Origin: SG-bin7 sp964498095
GTDB lineage: Bacteria > Bdellovibrionota > Bdellovibrionia > Bdellovibrionales > SG-bin7
Direction: 5' to 3'
Assembly: GCA_964498095.1 (NCBI GenBank)
Contig: CAZCFY010000006.1
Location: 1 to 64,000 of the forward strand
Length of the DNA stretch: 64,000 bases
A program made the position numbers and the translations under genes. The notes under the pieces are model-generated. The model saw only the letters and a list, made by a program, of their open reading frames with translations, was not told where the DNA came from and made no database searches. Below, one piece after another: positions 52,758-59,587 of the stretch. Every line of letters starts with the position of its first letter. The first letter of the stretch is position 1.

Positions 52758-53459
52758 TTAGTCGACAGAGACCCGCCAATCAACAGGTTTTATACCTTGC
52801 TCTTTCAAATACTCATTGGCCTTAGAAAAGTGCCGGCAACCTAAGAATCCGCGATGGGCCGATAGGGGTGAAGGATGAGGCGACTTCAACACCAGGTGGT
52901 TTGTTGCATTTATGACTTCACCCTTCTTATGGGCGTAGGATCCCCACAACATAAAGACAACATTTTTGCGATGTAAGCTTAATTCCTTAATTGCAAAATC
53001 GGTAAACTGCTCCCAGCCCTTACCTTGATGGGCGGCGGCTTTGCCGTGTTCGACCGTTAATACACTATTTAATAACAAAACACCCTGGTCAGCCCAGCGC
53101 TGCAAATTACCGTGGCTGAAATATTTCTTTTCTAATTTTAAGTCAGCCTGAATTTCTTTATAAATATTCACGAGTGATGGCGGGATGCCCGTCGCTTTGG
53201 GGACCGAAAAGCACAGCCCATGCGCCTGGTTTTCGCCATGATACGGATCTTGTCCCAATATAACGACCTTGACCTGATCAAAGGGGGTCGAATTAAACGC
53301 ACAAAAAAATTCATTGGCGCGCGGATAAATAACCTTTTTCTTTTTATATTCATCGCGCAAAAAAGACCTGAGCTCGCTCATGTAGGGCTTATTAAACTCA
53401 GGGAGTAAATGCGCTTTCCAACTGGGCTCTAGCTGTACTTGGGATTCCATGGTAGACAT
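52758..53459 (-). CDS. ung: Uracil-DNA glycosylase, family 1
   Basis: 233 residues. Water-activating loop GQDPYHGENQAHGLCFSV, LLLNSVLTVEHGKAAAHQGKGWEQFTD, and the leucine loop HPSPLSAHRGFLGCRHF. It removes uracil from DNA. It may start at the first ATG (53459) or the fourth codon (53450). It is back to back with an alkyladenine glycosylase gene, start codons only 14 bp apart. Confidence 0.95.
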   Translation of the reverse strand: MSTMESQVQLEPSWKAHLLPEFNKPYMSELRSFLRDEYKKKKVIYPRANEFFCAFNSTPFDQVKVVILGQDPYHGENQAHGLCFSVPKATGIPPSLVNIYKEIQADLKLEKKYFSHGNLQRWADQGVLLLNSVLTVEHGKAAAHQGKGWEQFTDFAIKELSLHRKNVVFMLWGSYAHKKGEVINATNHLVLKSPHPSPLSAHRGFLGCRHFSKANEYLKEQGIKPVDWRVSVD

Positions 53460-53473
53460 AGACCCTATTTAAA

Positions 53474-54043
53474 ATGAACAAAATTCTTCCGCAAGATTTT
53501 TATTTTAATGAAACGGTTTGGGTAGCAAAAAACCTTTTGGGCAAGATATTAGTGCGAAAGTACCGTGGCAAAATACGCGCCGGCCGCATTGTCGAGACCG
53601 AAGCTTATTTAGGCGGCGATGATCCCGCCTGTCACAGCTTTGGCTACCGCAAATCTTTGCGCAATCAATCTATGTTTTTAGCGGGCGGTCATTCTTACGT
53701 TTATTTTATTTACGGCATGTATTTTTGTTTTAATGTCGTCACTAAAAGTGAAAAATACCCTGAAGCCGTACTTATTCGTGCCGTGGAACCACTCGCAGGA
53801 ATCAAGTCGGCAACTAACGGGCCAGGAAAGCTTTGCATCGCCATGAATATCGACAAAAAACTTGATGGTTTGCCATTAAATAACGGACCGCTTTTTATCG
53901 CTGAATCTGAAGAAAAGATTAAGTCTAAAATGGGCAGTTCTGCCCGCATTGGAATTAGTCACAAAAATGCAGCAAAAGATTGGCCGCTACGTTTTTATAT
54001 TACCGATAATCCTTACGTTTCTAAAATGACGCCCAAGGCCTAG
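53474..54043 (+). CDS. 3-methyladenine DNA glycosylase (AAG/MPG family)
   Basis: 189 residues with the AAG signature: AKNLLGKILVRKY, GRIVETEAYLGGDDPACHS (catalytic Glu), RNQSMFLAGGHSYVYFIYGMYFCFNVV and VLIRAVEP, NGPGKLCIAMNI. It excises alkylated purines and hypoxanthine. Divergent from ung, so both base-excision enzymes share a very compact control region. Confidence 0.93.
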   Translation: MNKILPQDFYFNETVWVAKNLLGKILVRKYRGKIRAGRIVETEAYLGGDDPACHSFGYRKSLRNQSMFLAGGHSYVYFIYGMYFCFNVVTKSEKYPEAVLIRAVEPLAGIKSATNGPGKLCIAMNIDKKLDGLPLNNGPLFIAESEEKIKSKMGSSARIGISHKNAAKDWPLRFYITDNPYVSKMTPKA

Positions 54044-54127
54044 GGGATTTTTTTCTGAAGCCTTTCCAGCCTTTGACTTTTATACCCATAAAACCTAAAC
54101 GAAAAAGGTTAATCAATAGGAGGATTC

Positions 54128-54982
54128 ATGAATAAACTATTAGTTTCTTTAGGCACTGCTTTAACCTTGAGTTTCTCGGCTCAAGCTTTCGAAGATTCCC
54201 GCAAATCTGCCGATGATCTTTTTGCGCAACGTGAGTATTCTGATGCCGGCGCCCAAAAGGCCTGGGATGCCGCCGAAATGTACGCCCGCTTAACTGCCAA
54301 TGCAAAATCAAATGAGAAAAACTCTCTGTGGATTAGTGCTTCTCGCGCTTATTACTTTGTTGGAACTTTTAAAAAAGATAAAAAACAAAAAATTGATGTT
54401 TTTCAAAAAGGAATGGATGCGGCTTTAAACCTTGTTAAGGCTTATCTTCCAGAACTAAAAGATCAAAACTTAGAAGCCGTAGCTAAAGAAGTTTTAGCAA
54501 GAGTTTCGCCGAACGAAGTTTTGGAACTTTCTTACGCTCTTTACTATGCCGGTATTAACTTAGGCTCTTGGGCCGAAGCTAATGGCGTAAACCAAAGTCT
54601 TAGTAAATGGCCAACGCTTAGAAACTACATGTTGATGGTTCAACTTCTTGGTCATAAACAAATCACGCATTACGGCTCATCCCGCGTTCTTGGCCGTGCT
54701 TATTATCGGTTACCCGTTCTCGCCGGCGGCGATAAAGAAAAAGCCCGCAAATACTTAGGCGAGGCTTTTGAAAGCACGAAACAAGGCAACATCAGCGTTC
54801 AAGGTAATAATAACGTTTTCTACGCCGAGCTTCTTTACAGCGATAAAAAACGTCAGGATGCTATCGCTCTGTTAAAAGCTTTCGTCGCGGCAAATGTGGA
54901 TTCTCTCGATCCAGAATCAATTCCCGAAAATAAGGCTGCGCAAGATTTAGCTAAAAAACTTCTTGTCGATTGGGAAGAATAA
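54128..54982 (+). CDS. TatT-like (TRAP T-component) TPR protein
   Basis: 284 residues: signal peptide ending AQA, then helical repeats matching the TRAP-T/TatT family: YYAGINLGSWAEANGVNQSL, HYGSSRVLGRAYYRLPVLAGGDKEKARKYLGEAFES and NKAAQDLAKKLL. TatT proteins are periplasmic trimers with a ligand pore. GGAGG lies 5 bases before the ATG at 54128. It leads an operon with a barrel protein (2 bp on) and a lipoprotein; no TRAP permease is nearby, so the partner here is probably the barrel. Confidence 0.78.
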   Translation: MNKLLVSLGTALTLSFSAQAFEDSRKSADDLFAQREYSDAGAQKAWDAAEMYARLTANAKSNEKNSLWISASRAYYFVGTFKKDKKQKIDVFQKGMDAALNLVKAYLPELKDQNLEAVAKEVLARVSPNEVLELSYALYYAGINLGSWAEANGVNQSLSKWPTLRNYMLMVQLLGHKQITHYGSSRVLGRAYYRLPVLAGGDKEKARKYLGEAFESTKQGNISVQGNNNVFYAELLYSDKKRQDAIALLKAFVAANVDSLDPESIPENKAAQDLAKKLLVDWEE

Positions 54983-54984
54983 TC

Positions 54985-56226
54985 ATGACGGCACGCTTAG
55001 TTGGAGTCGCGATCTGTCTTTTTAGTTTAAATTTATTGGCTGATGGTCTCGGTGCCCCGTTTGATTTTGAAGACACATCGATGCTGCCAAAGGGCGTGCG
55101 TACTTTAAAGTTTCGCTCTTTTACTACGGAAGTAGAATCGAAATTTGACAATGATGGAACGGCTCAGTCTCTGGCAAAGCCGTTTCGTAAAACTTTAAAA
55201 ATGAATAATCTTTACAAAGGCAAACCCGCTGACGAAGCCGACATCACTAAAGGTTATATGAAGTCGTTAGGAGTTGATCCTGACAATACTGATCTTGGTT
55301 ACATCGACGCTTATGCCAGTGCGCGCGTGACCGCTGCAGTACCGGTTATCGGTTACGGTATTCGTGATAATTGGTCGGTTGCGTTGGCAATTCCAATTGT
55401 TTACGCCAACACTCACGTGGACACGGCTTTTAATGTTTCTTCAAAGGCCGAAGCCTTCTTTGGTTATTTAAGTAAAGATACAAACACCACCAGCACAAAA
55501 GCCGCAGAAGCTAAATTGGGCGATCCAGTTAATGGCCAAGTAACCGCAATGGGTTACGATCCATTGTCGGGAGAAGTGCGCACCGAAATTGGTGACGTAC
55601 GCATAATTAACAAAATGCTTCTTAAAAAAGAAGACAACTACGCTATTGCCGTGAAACAGGCGGTTACTGTACCCACCGGAAAACAAGCAAGTACTAATAA
55701 ATTAGTTGCTGTTGGCACCGGTGACAGCCAATGGGATTTAGGCGCTTCCGTTATTGGTGATTGGTATATTGACGGCAAGTGGACGATGAGCGGTTACACC
55801 GGCTACACAGTTCAATTTGCTGACACCACAGCAAAACGCGTACCCATCGCTAGTGACTCGGCCCTTGGCTACACGGACCCAAATGTTACGCGCGATCTTG
55901 GTGATATTGCCGGAGCTGGAGTTTCGGTAAAATACGCCCTTAAAGAAGGCTGGACGCTCGCTACCTCATTTGATACACAAATAAAATATTCTGATATTTA
56001 TCACGGCAGCGCGTATCAGGCGGTGCAATATGATTGGCTAGCGCAAAACACAAACCAGCGCATGGAATCCGCTGTCATCGGAATTAATTACAGCACAGTT
56101 CCTTTATTCCGCAAGAAAGCGTTTCCCGTTCCCCTCGATGCAAAAATTAGTTATGCCACGGTGATTAGTGGAAAAAATGTTCCCGCCAACGATGTGGCTT
56201 CTGGCGAGCTCGCCATTTATTTTTAA
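54985..56226 (+). CDS. Outer-membrane beta-barrel protein, putative transporter
   Basis: 413 residues from ATG 54985 (GGAAG 7 bases upstream). Signal peptide ending LLADG, then strand-like segments throughout: RVTAAVPVIGYGIRDNWSVALAIPIVYA, GDVRIINKMLL, YAIAVKQAVTVPTG, ASVIGDWYIDGKWTMSGYTGY and a final strand ending LAIYF, the terminal Phe expected of barrels. Likely 12-14 strands. Translation is nearly continuous with the TatT-like gene; the next gene is a lipoprotein 10 bp on. Confidence 0.75.
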   Translation: MTARLVGVAICLFSLNLLADGLGAPFDFEDTSMLPKGVRTLKFRSFTTEVESKFDNDGTAQSLAKPFRKTLKMNNLYKGKPADEADITKGYMKSLGVDPDNTDLGYIDAYASARVTAAVPVIGYGIRDNWSVALAIPIVYANTHVDTAFNVSSKAEAFFGYLSKDTNTTSTKAAEAKLGDPVNGQVTAMGYDPLSGEVRTEIGDVRIINKMLLKKEDNYAIAVKQAVTVPTGKQASTNKLVAVGTGDSQWDLGASVIGDWYIDGKWTMSGYTGYTVQFADTTAKRVPIASDSALGYTDPNVTRDLGDIAGAGVSVKYALKEGWTLATSFDTQIKYSDIYHGSAYQAVQYDWLAQNTNQRMESAVIGINYSTVPLFRKKAFPVPLDAKISYATVISGKNVPANDVASGELAIYF

Positions 56227-56236
56227 TGGAGGAAAG

Positions 56237-57313
56237 ATGAAGTCACTAGGTTTAACCTCTTTGTTTTTTATTATTTTCGCAGTTGGCGTTGGTTGTTCCA
56301 CGCGCAAAAATCCCATTGACCGTAATCCTCTCAGCATTCGCAACCCCATGGGGAAACCTGTTTCTGAAGAAGGCTCCATGCGAGTTTCCGAGGCCGCACA
56401 TCTTTATGGTGGCCAAACTTTTTCGGCGTTTTTATGGCCCGAACATCCTACAATTGACCGAGTGACTTTAAGTAATGAGGTCAGCACGTTGTCACGCACC
56501 ATAGACCGCCTCACGATGGCGTACCGAGAAACCGATGCTAAATTACTTTATGAACAGGGCCGCTGGACAGCTTGGCGCTGTAATCAAGAAACCGATAAGC
56601 CTACAGGCAATACACAGATCCAAGACTGTGAAAAATTTATTCGTGAAAACGATGCCCACACCGCCTGTAGTTGCATTCTAGACAATAAACCTTTGCGCGA
56701 AGCTACTAACCAAGAAAATCTAAATCAGCGCATGGCTCTGGGAGAAAAAATTGTCGCGATGGTGGAAGATGATTTTGATCCGGGACATAATTGGCTCATG
56801 GGCGCAGGGTCCCCTGAGAGCCGCATCGGTTCGGTATTAAAACTCCGCCCACCCACTTCGCAGGGGAAATTTGAAGTCTATGTTCGCCTAAAAAACTTTG
56901 GACAAGAGGGCGTTTCTTACCGCACCCCCGCCACGCAAAAATCTGCCGTCGAAGTATGTGTTGAAAAACAATGTAATTGGGTCTGTGAAGATTCAACTTT
57001 AGAAGTTTTCACTTTACAAACGGGACAAAAAGTTTGCGTGACTCCCGATAAAGACGTTTCAGAGGGAAAAATTTTAAACGGCCGCTATGACTCTGCCTCA
57101 CGCACGCTCGCATTTGACCTTTATGAAAAGGAAAAAGACGGTACGCTCACAGGAAACGTTTATTATTTTGCGATGGAACGTGGCTTTATTCCTGAAGGCA
57201 CGCCTGATCTCGTCCGCTTTAAGGGTAATATTTTAAAAATGGGCGCCAACGGAAAACCTTTAGGAAAGGGCGGCGCCAAGTTTGATGGCGAGTGGAGTAG
57301 CGATTACCGTTAA
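56237..57313 (+). CDS. Lipoprotein of the TatT-barrel operon
   Basis: 358 residues from ATG 56237, with GGAGGAAAG directly upstream. Lipobox GVGCS (Cys20). The mature protein has several paired Cys (WRCNQE/DCEKF; ACSCILD; VCVEKQCNWVC; KVCVTP) and a beta-rich C-terminal domain. No family recognised. Third gene of the operon; it would sit at the outer membrane with the barrel and the periplasmic TatT-like protein. It overlaps the convergent CPBP gene by 4 bp. Confidence 0.72.
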   Translation: MKSLGLTSLFFIIFAVGVGCSTRKNPIDRNPLSIRNPMGKPVSEEGSMRVSEAAHLYGGQTFSAFLWPEHPTIDRVTLSNEVSTLSRTIDRLTMAYRETDAKLLYEQGRWTAWRCNQETDKPTGNTQIQDCEKFIRENDAHTACSCILDNKPLREATNQENLNQRMALGEKIVAMVEDDFDPGHNWLMGAGSPESRIGSVLKLRPPTSQGKFEVYVRLKNFGQEGVSYRTPATQKSAVEVCVEKQCNWVCEDSTLEVFTLQTGQKVCVTPDKDVSEGKILNGRYDSASRTLAFDLYEKEKDGTLTGNVYYFAMERGFIPEGTPDLVRFKGNILKMGANGKPLGKGGAKFDGEWSSDYR

Positions 57314-58011
57314 AATAATCCGGCTTTATACACGGCTATTGTATCCATAGTAATTGCTACCAGCGAGTGTAAAACGGCGCCCCCTAGCCAGGTTTTATAC
57401 CTTAAGGCTAGGTAACCTAAAAATATCCCAGCAAATAAAGCCCCAAAGGTTTCAAGCATCGGCTTATGAAAGTGAATCATCACATAAGGAATAACCATTA
57501 TCGCGATTGCCATAGCTGCCCCGGTGACTTTTTCTAATGTCATTAAGAGGTAGCCGCGAAAGAAAAATTCCAACGAAAAGAACTGCAAAACATAAACGGC
57601 TTCCCAAATTAAAAACTTCGTTAAGTCTCTTTTGACCTCTGGAATGAAAGGATACGTTCTTTGAAAAGAGGTCTGGTCCGCCGCGATAAAAATTGGAATT
57701 AACATGATCAAAAATAATCCCAAATAGACCGGCAGATGCTTGGTAAAATCCCGTCGGCTTAGGCCTATCTCGCGCAAGTTTCCAGAGAAATAAAATTTGT
57801 GAATTCCCATGGGGATAACAAGGTAACCGACGAAGCAGGCCGCCGCCCAAATTACGCCGGCCGGCAGCGTGGGCGGTTGAGCCATTCCAAATACGGGTTC
57901 ATTTAGCCAGTGCTCGACACGGGAGGGTAAAAAAACATACTCAAAGAGCGATAATAGAATCGGAGTGTAAAATAGGGCCACGAGGGCCGGAGATATTTTT
58001 GCTTTCACCAC
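57310..58011 (-). CDS. CPBP/CAAX-type intramembrane metalloprotease
   Basis: 233 residues, about 6-7 helices. Motif 1 reads SLEFFFRGYLL (ExxxR, with the first Glu of the usual EExxxR replaced by Leu), motif 2 is MIHFHKP and motif 3 LGGAVLHSLVA. The two His and one Glu could still bind metal. Bacterial members process peptides or protect from bacteriocins. The missing Glu leaves activity uncertain. Confidence 0.75.
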   Translation of the reverse strand: MVKAKISPALVALFYTPILLSLFEYVFLPSRVEHWLNEPVFGMAQPPTLPAGVIWAAACFVGYLVIPMGIHKFYFSGNLREIGLSRRDFTKHLPVYLGLFLIMLIPIFIAADQTSFQRTYPFIPEVKRDLTKFLIWEAVYVLQFFSLEFFFRGYLLMTLEKVTGAAMAIAIMVIPYVMIHFHKPMLETFGALFAGIFLGYLALRYKTWLGGAVLHSLVAITMDTIAVYKAGLF

Positions 58012-58143
58012 TAAAGTGTCTCAAATAAAATATCCGTCTCAAATCGATATTGTATTAATCCGGTACACTTTAGACTTTTTTTAGCGCTTAAATCTCATTT
58101 AATGGTCCTTGGTCTGTTAACCGTTCTTCTTTACTGCCTCATC

Positions 58144-58152
58144 TGATATAAT
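58144..58152 (+). promoter_or_regulatory. Extended -10 promoter of the HPF-like gene
   Basis: TGATATAAT is a perfect extended -10 element (TGN plus TATAAT) in the 230-bp gap before the HPF-like gene. No good -35 is needed or seen. Predicted leader is about 83 bases. Confidence 0.5.
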
Positions 58153-58241
58153 ATAAATGTACGAAATTACAGAAGTTTGCTTCGACCACTTGACACTTAT
58201 CGCGATGAACTCACTTTGGAATGTATCGAAACGGGGGCATT

Positions 58242-58616
58242 ATGGATAAGACCAGTCTGAAATATACAGTTGAGACATTTGCTTCTGACCCTGAAGTTAA
58301 GGCCCACATTTATCAACAACTCACTGAATTTGAACCTTACCTCTTACCAGGTTCACATATTGCCGTTCTCATCAAAGATAAAAAGAAAACAAAAACTGAC
58401 GGACAAAAAGTGATTGTTACCTTTTCTTTGTCCGCAGAAGGTGGACAAATGCATGGCAAAGGCGCGGCTGCCGATGTGTATGAGGCTGCAAAAATTGCCA
58501 AAAACGATATCCTAAATCAGTTCGACTCCATCCAAAATCAATTAGTTAGCGCGCTTGATCGCGAAGTAGAGATAAATGAGATTGTTGCTAATCGTGGTGG
58601 CCATACCCTACATTGA
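58242..58616 (+). CDS. HPF/RaiA-like ribosome-associated protein
   Basis: 124 residues from ATG 58242 (GGGGG 5 bases upstream). The beta-alpha-beta-beta-beta-alpha pattern with VKAHIYQQLTEFEPYL, KVIVTFSLSAEGGQMHGKGAAADVYEAAKIAKNDI resembles the short hibernation factor family, in which a D-x-Y-x-A-I helix packs on the sheet. Such proteins bind the 30S decoding centre in stationary phase. It lacks a C-terminal extension. Alternative: an unrelated alpha/beta protein. Confidence 0.55.
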   Translation: MDKTSLKYTVETFASDPEVKAHIYQQLTEFEPYLLPGSHIAVLIKDKKKTKTDGQKVIVTFSLSAEGGQMHGKGAAADVYEAAKIAKNDILNQFDSIQNQLVSALDREVEINEIVANRGGHTLH

Positions 58617-58646
58617 CAGCCGCCGGGCCCAGTAATATACGACCCT

Positions 58647-58970
58647 ATGGCCAAAAAAGATGATTCTTGTTACATAGTTACCTACCGCGACCCCAAAGAG
58701 GACAAAGTCGTTCAGTTAAAAGCGAAATCCATTCGTGACTCTTCTCTCGGCCTGGGGTTTGTGGCGATTTCTGATTTTGTTTTTGTCACAGACACTTTGG
58801 TTTTAAATCCTGCCGAAGAGCAATTAAAGAGCCGTTTTAAAGATGTGCGCACGTTGCATGTTTCAATTTATACGATTCTGTCTGTCGAAGAAGTCGGCCC
58901 CAGTCACCGCGGTCTAAAATTTGAAAAAGATAAATCTAACCTTGTTGTTTTAAAGAACCCTGCACCGTGA
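58647..58970 (+). CDS. DUF1820-family protein
   Basis: 107 residues. YIVTYRDPKEDKVVQLKAKSI, LGFVAISDFVF, LNPAEEQLKSRFKDVRTLHV and SVEEVGP follow DUF1820, small cytosolic proteins of unknown role. The stop overlaps the pdxH start as GTGA, so the two are coupled. Confidence 0.65.
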   Translation: MAKKDDSCYIVTYRDPKEDKVVQLKAKSIRDSSLGLGFVAISDFVFVTDTLVLNPAEEQLKSRFKDVRTLHVSIYTILSVEEVGPSHRGLKFEKDKSNLVVLKNPAP

Positions 58971-59584
58971 CTACCGCCGATAACGAAGTTTATTTTGAAA
59001 AAGAAAAGCTAAATTCCAACCCCATCAACGAATTTTTGCATTGGTTTGAACAAGCCCAATCCCGCGACCCAAAAACTGCCGATAACGTTATTCTTGCAAC
59101 CTGTTTTAAAAACCGCCCGTCGGCACGAACATTACTCATTAAAAAAGTAGATGCGAAAGGGTTTCGGTTTTTCACCAATTATTTAAGCCGCAAGGGCCGC
59201 GAACTTTTAAAAAATCCTTATGGTGCTATGGTATTTAATTGGAAGTCCATTGACTTACAGGTGCGTATCGAAGGACCCATCTCTAAACTTTCGCGTAAAG
59301 AATCCGAAGAATATTTTCATTCCCGGCCGCGCGGCAGCCAGATCGGTGCATGGGCTTCTCCGCAAAGCGTGACGGTACCCTCGCGCCATTTTCTTTTAGA
59401 CCGCGTGCAAGAGTTAGAGAAAAAGTACGAAGGCGCGCCAATACCGCTGCCGCCCTTCTGGGGCGGTTTTATTTTAAAGCCGACTTATTTTGAATTTATG
59501 TTTTCGCGTGATTTTAGACTGCACGACCGTTTTTCTTACGTAAAAAAAGGGTCCCAGTGGAAAATCGAAAGACTGGGACCTTAA
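58967..59584 (+). CDS. pdxH: Pyridoxamine 5'-phosphate oxidase
   Basis: 205 residues. FMN and substrate sites: NRPSARTLLIKKVD, GFRFFTNYLSRKGREL, VFNWKSIDLQVRIEGP, YFHSRPRGSQIGAWAS and the C-terminal FRLHDRFSY plus WKIERLGP. It oxidises pyridoxamine or pyridoxine phosphate to pyridoxal phosphate. GTG start at 58967, coupled to the DUF1820 gene. Confidence 0.94.
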   Translation: MTTADNEVYFEKEKLNSNPINEFLHWFEQAQSRDPKTADNVILATCFKNRPSARTLLIKKVDAKGFRFFTNYLSRKGRELLKNPYGAMVFNWKSIDLQVRIEGPISKLSRKESEEYFHSRPRGSQIGAWASPQSVTVPSRHFLLDRVQELEKKYEGAPIPLPPFWGGFILKPTYFEFMFSRDFRLHDRFSYVKKGSQWKIERLGP

Positions 59585-59587
59585 TTC

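Noticed and set aside
54128..54982. TRAP transporter locus
   Set aside because: Only a TatT-like protein is present; no DctP, DctQ or DctM-like genes are in the window.
58158..58250. 30-codon frame overlapping the start of the HPF-like gene
   Set aside because: No ribosome site and the predicted transcript start is at about its ATG; coding is not supported, though translational coupling cannot be excluded.
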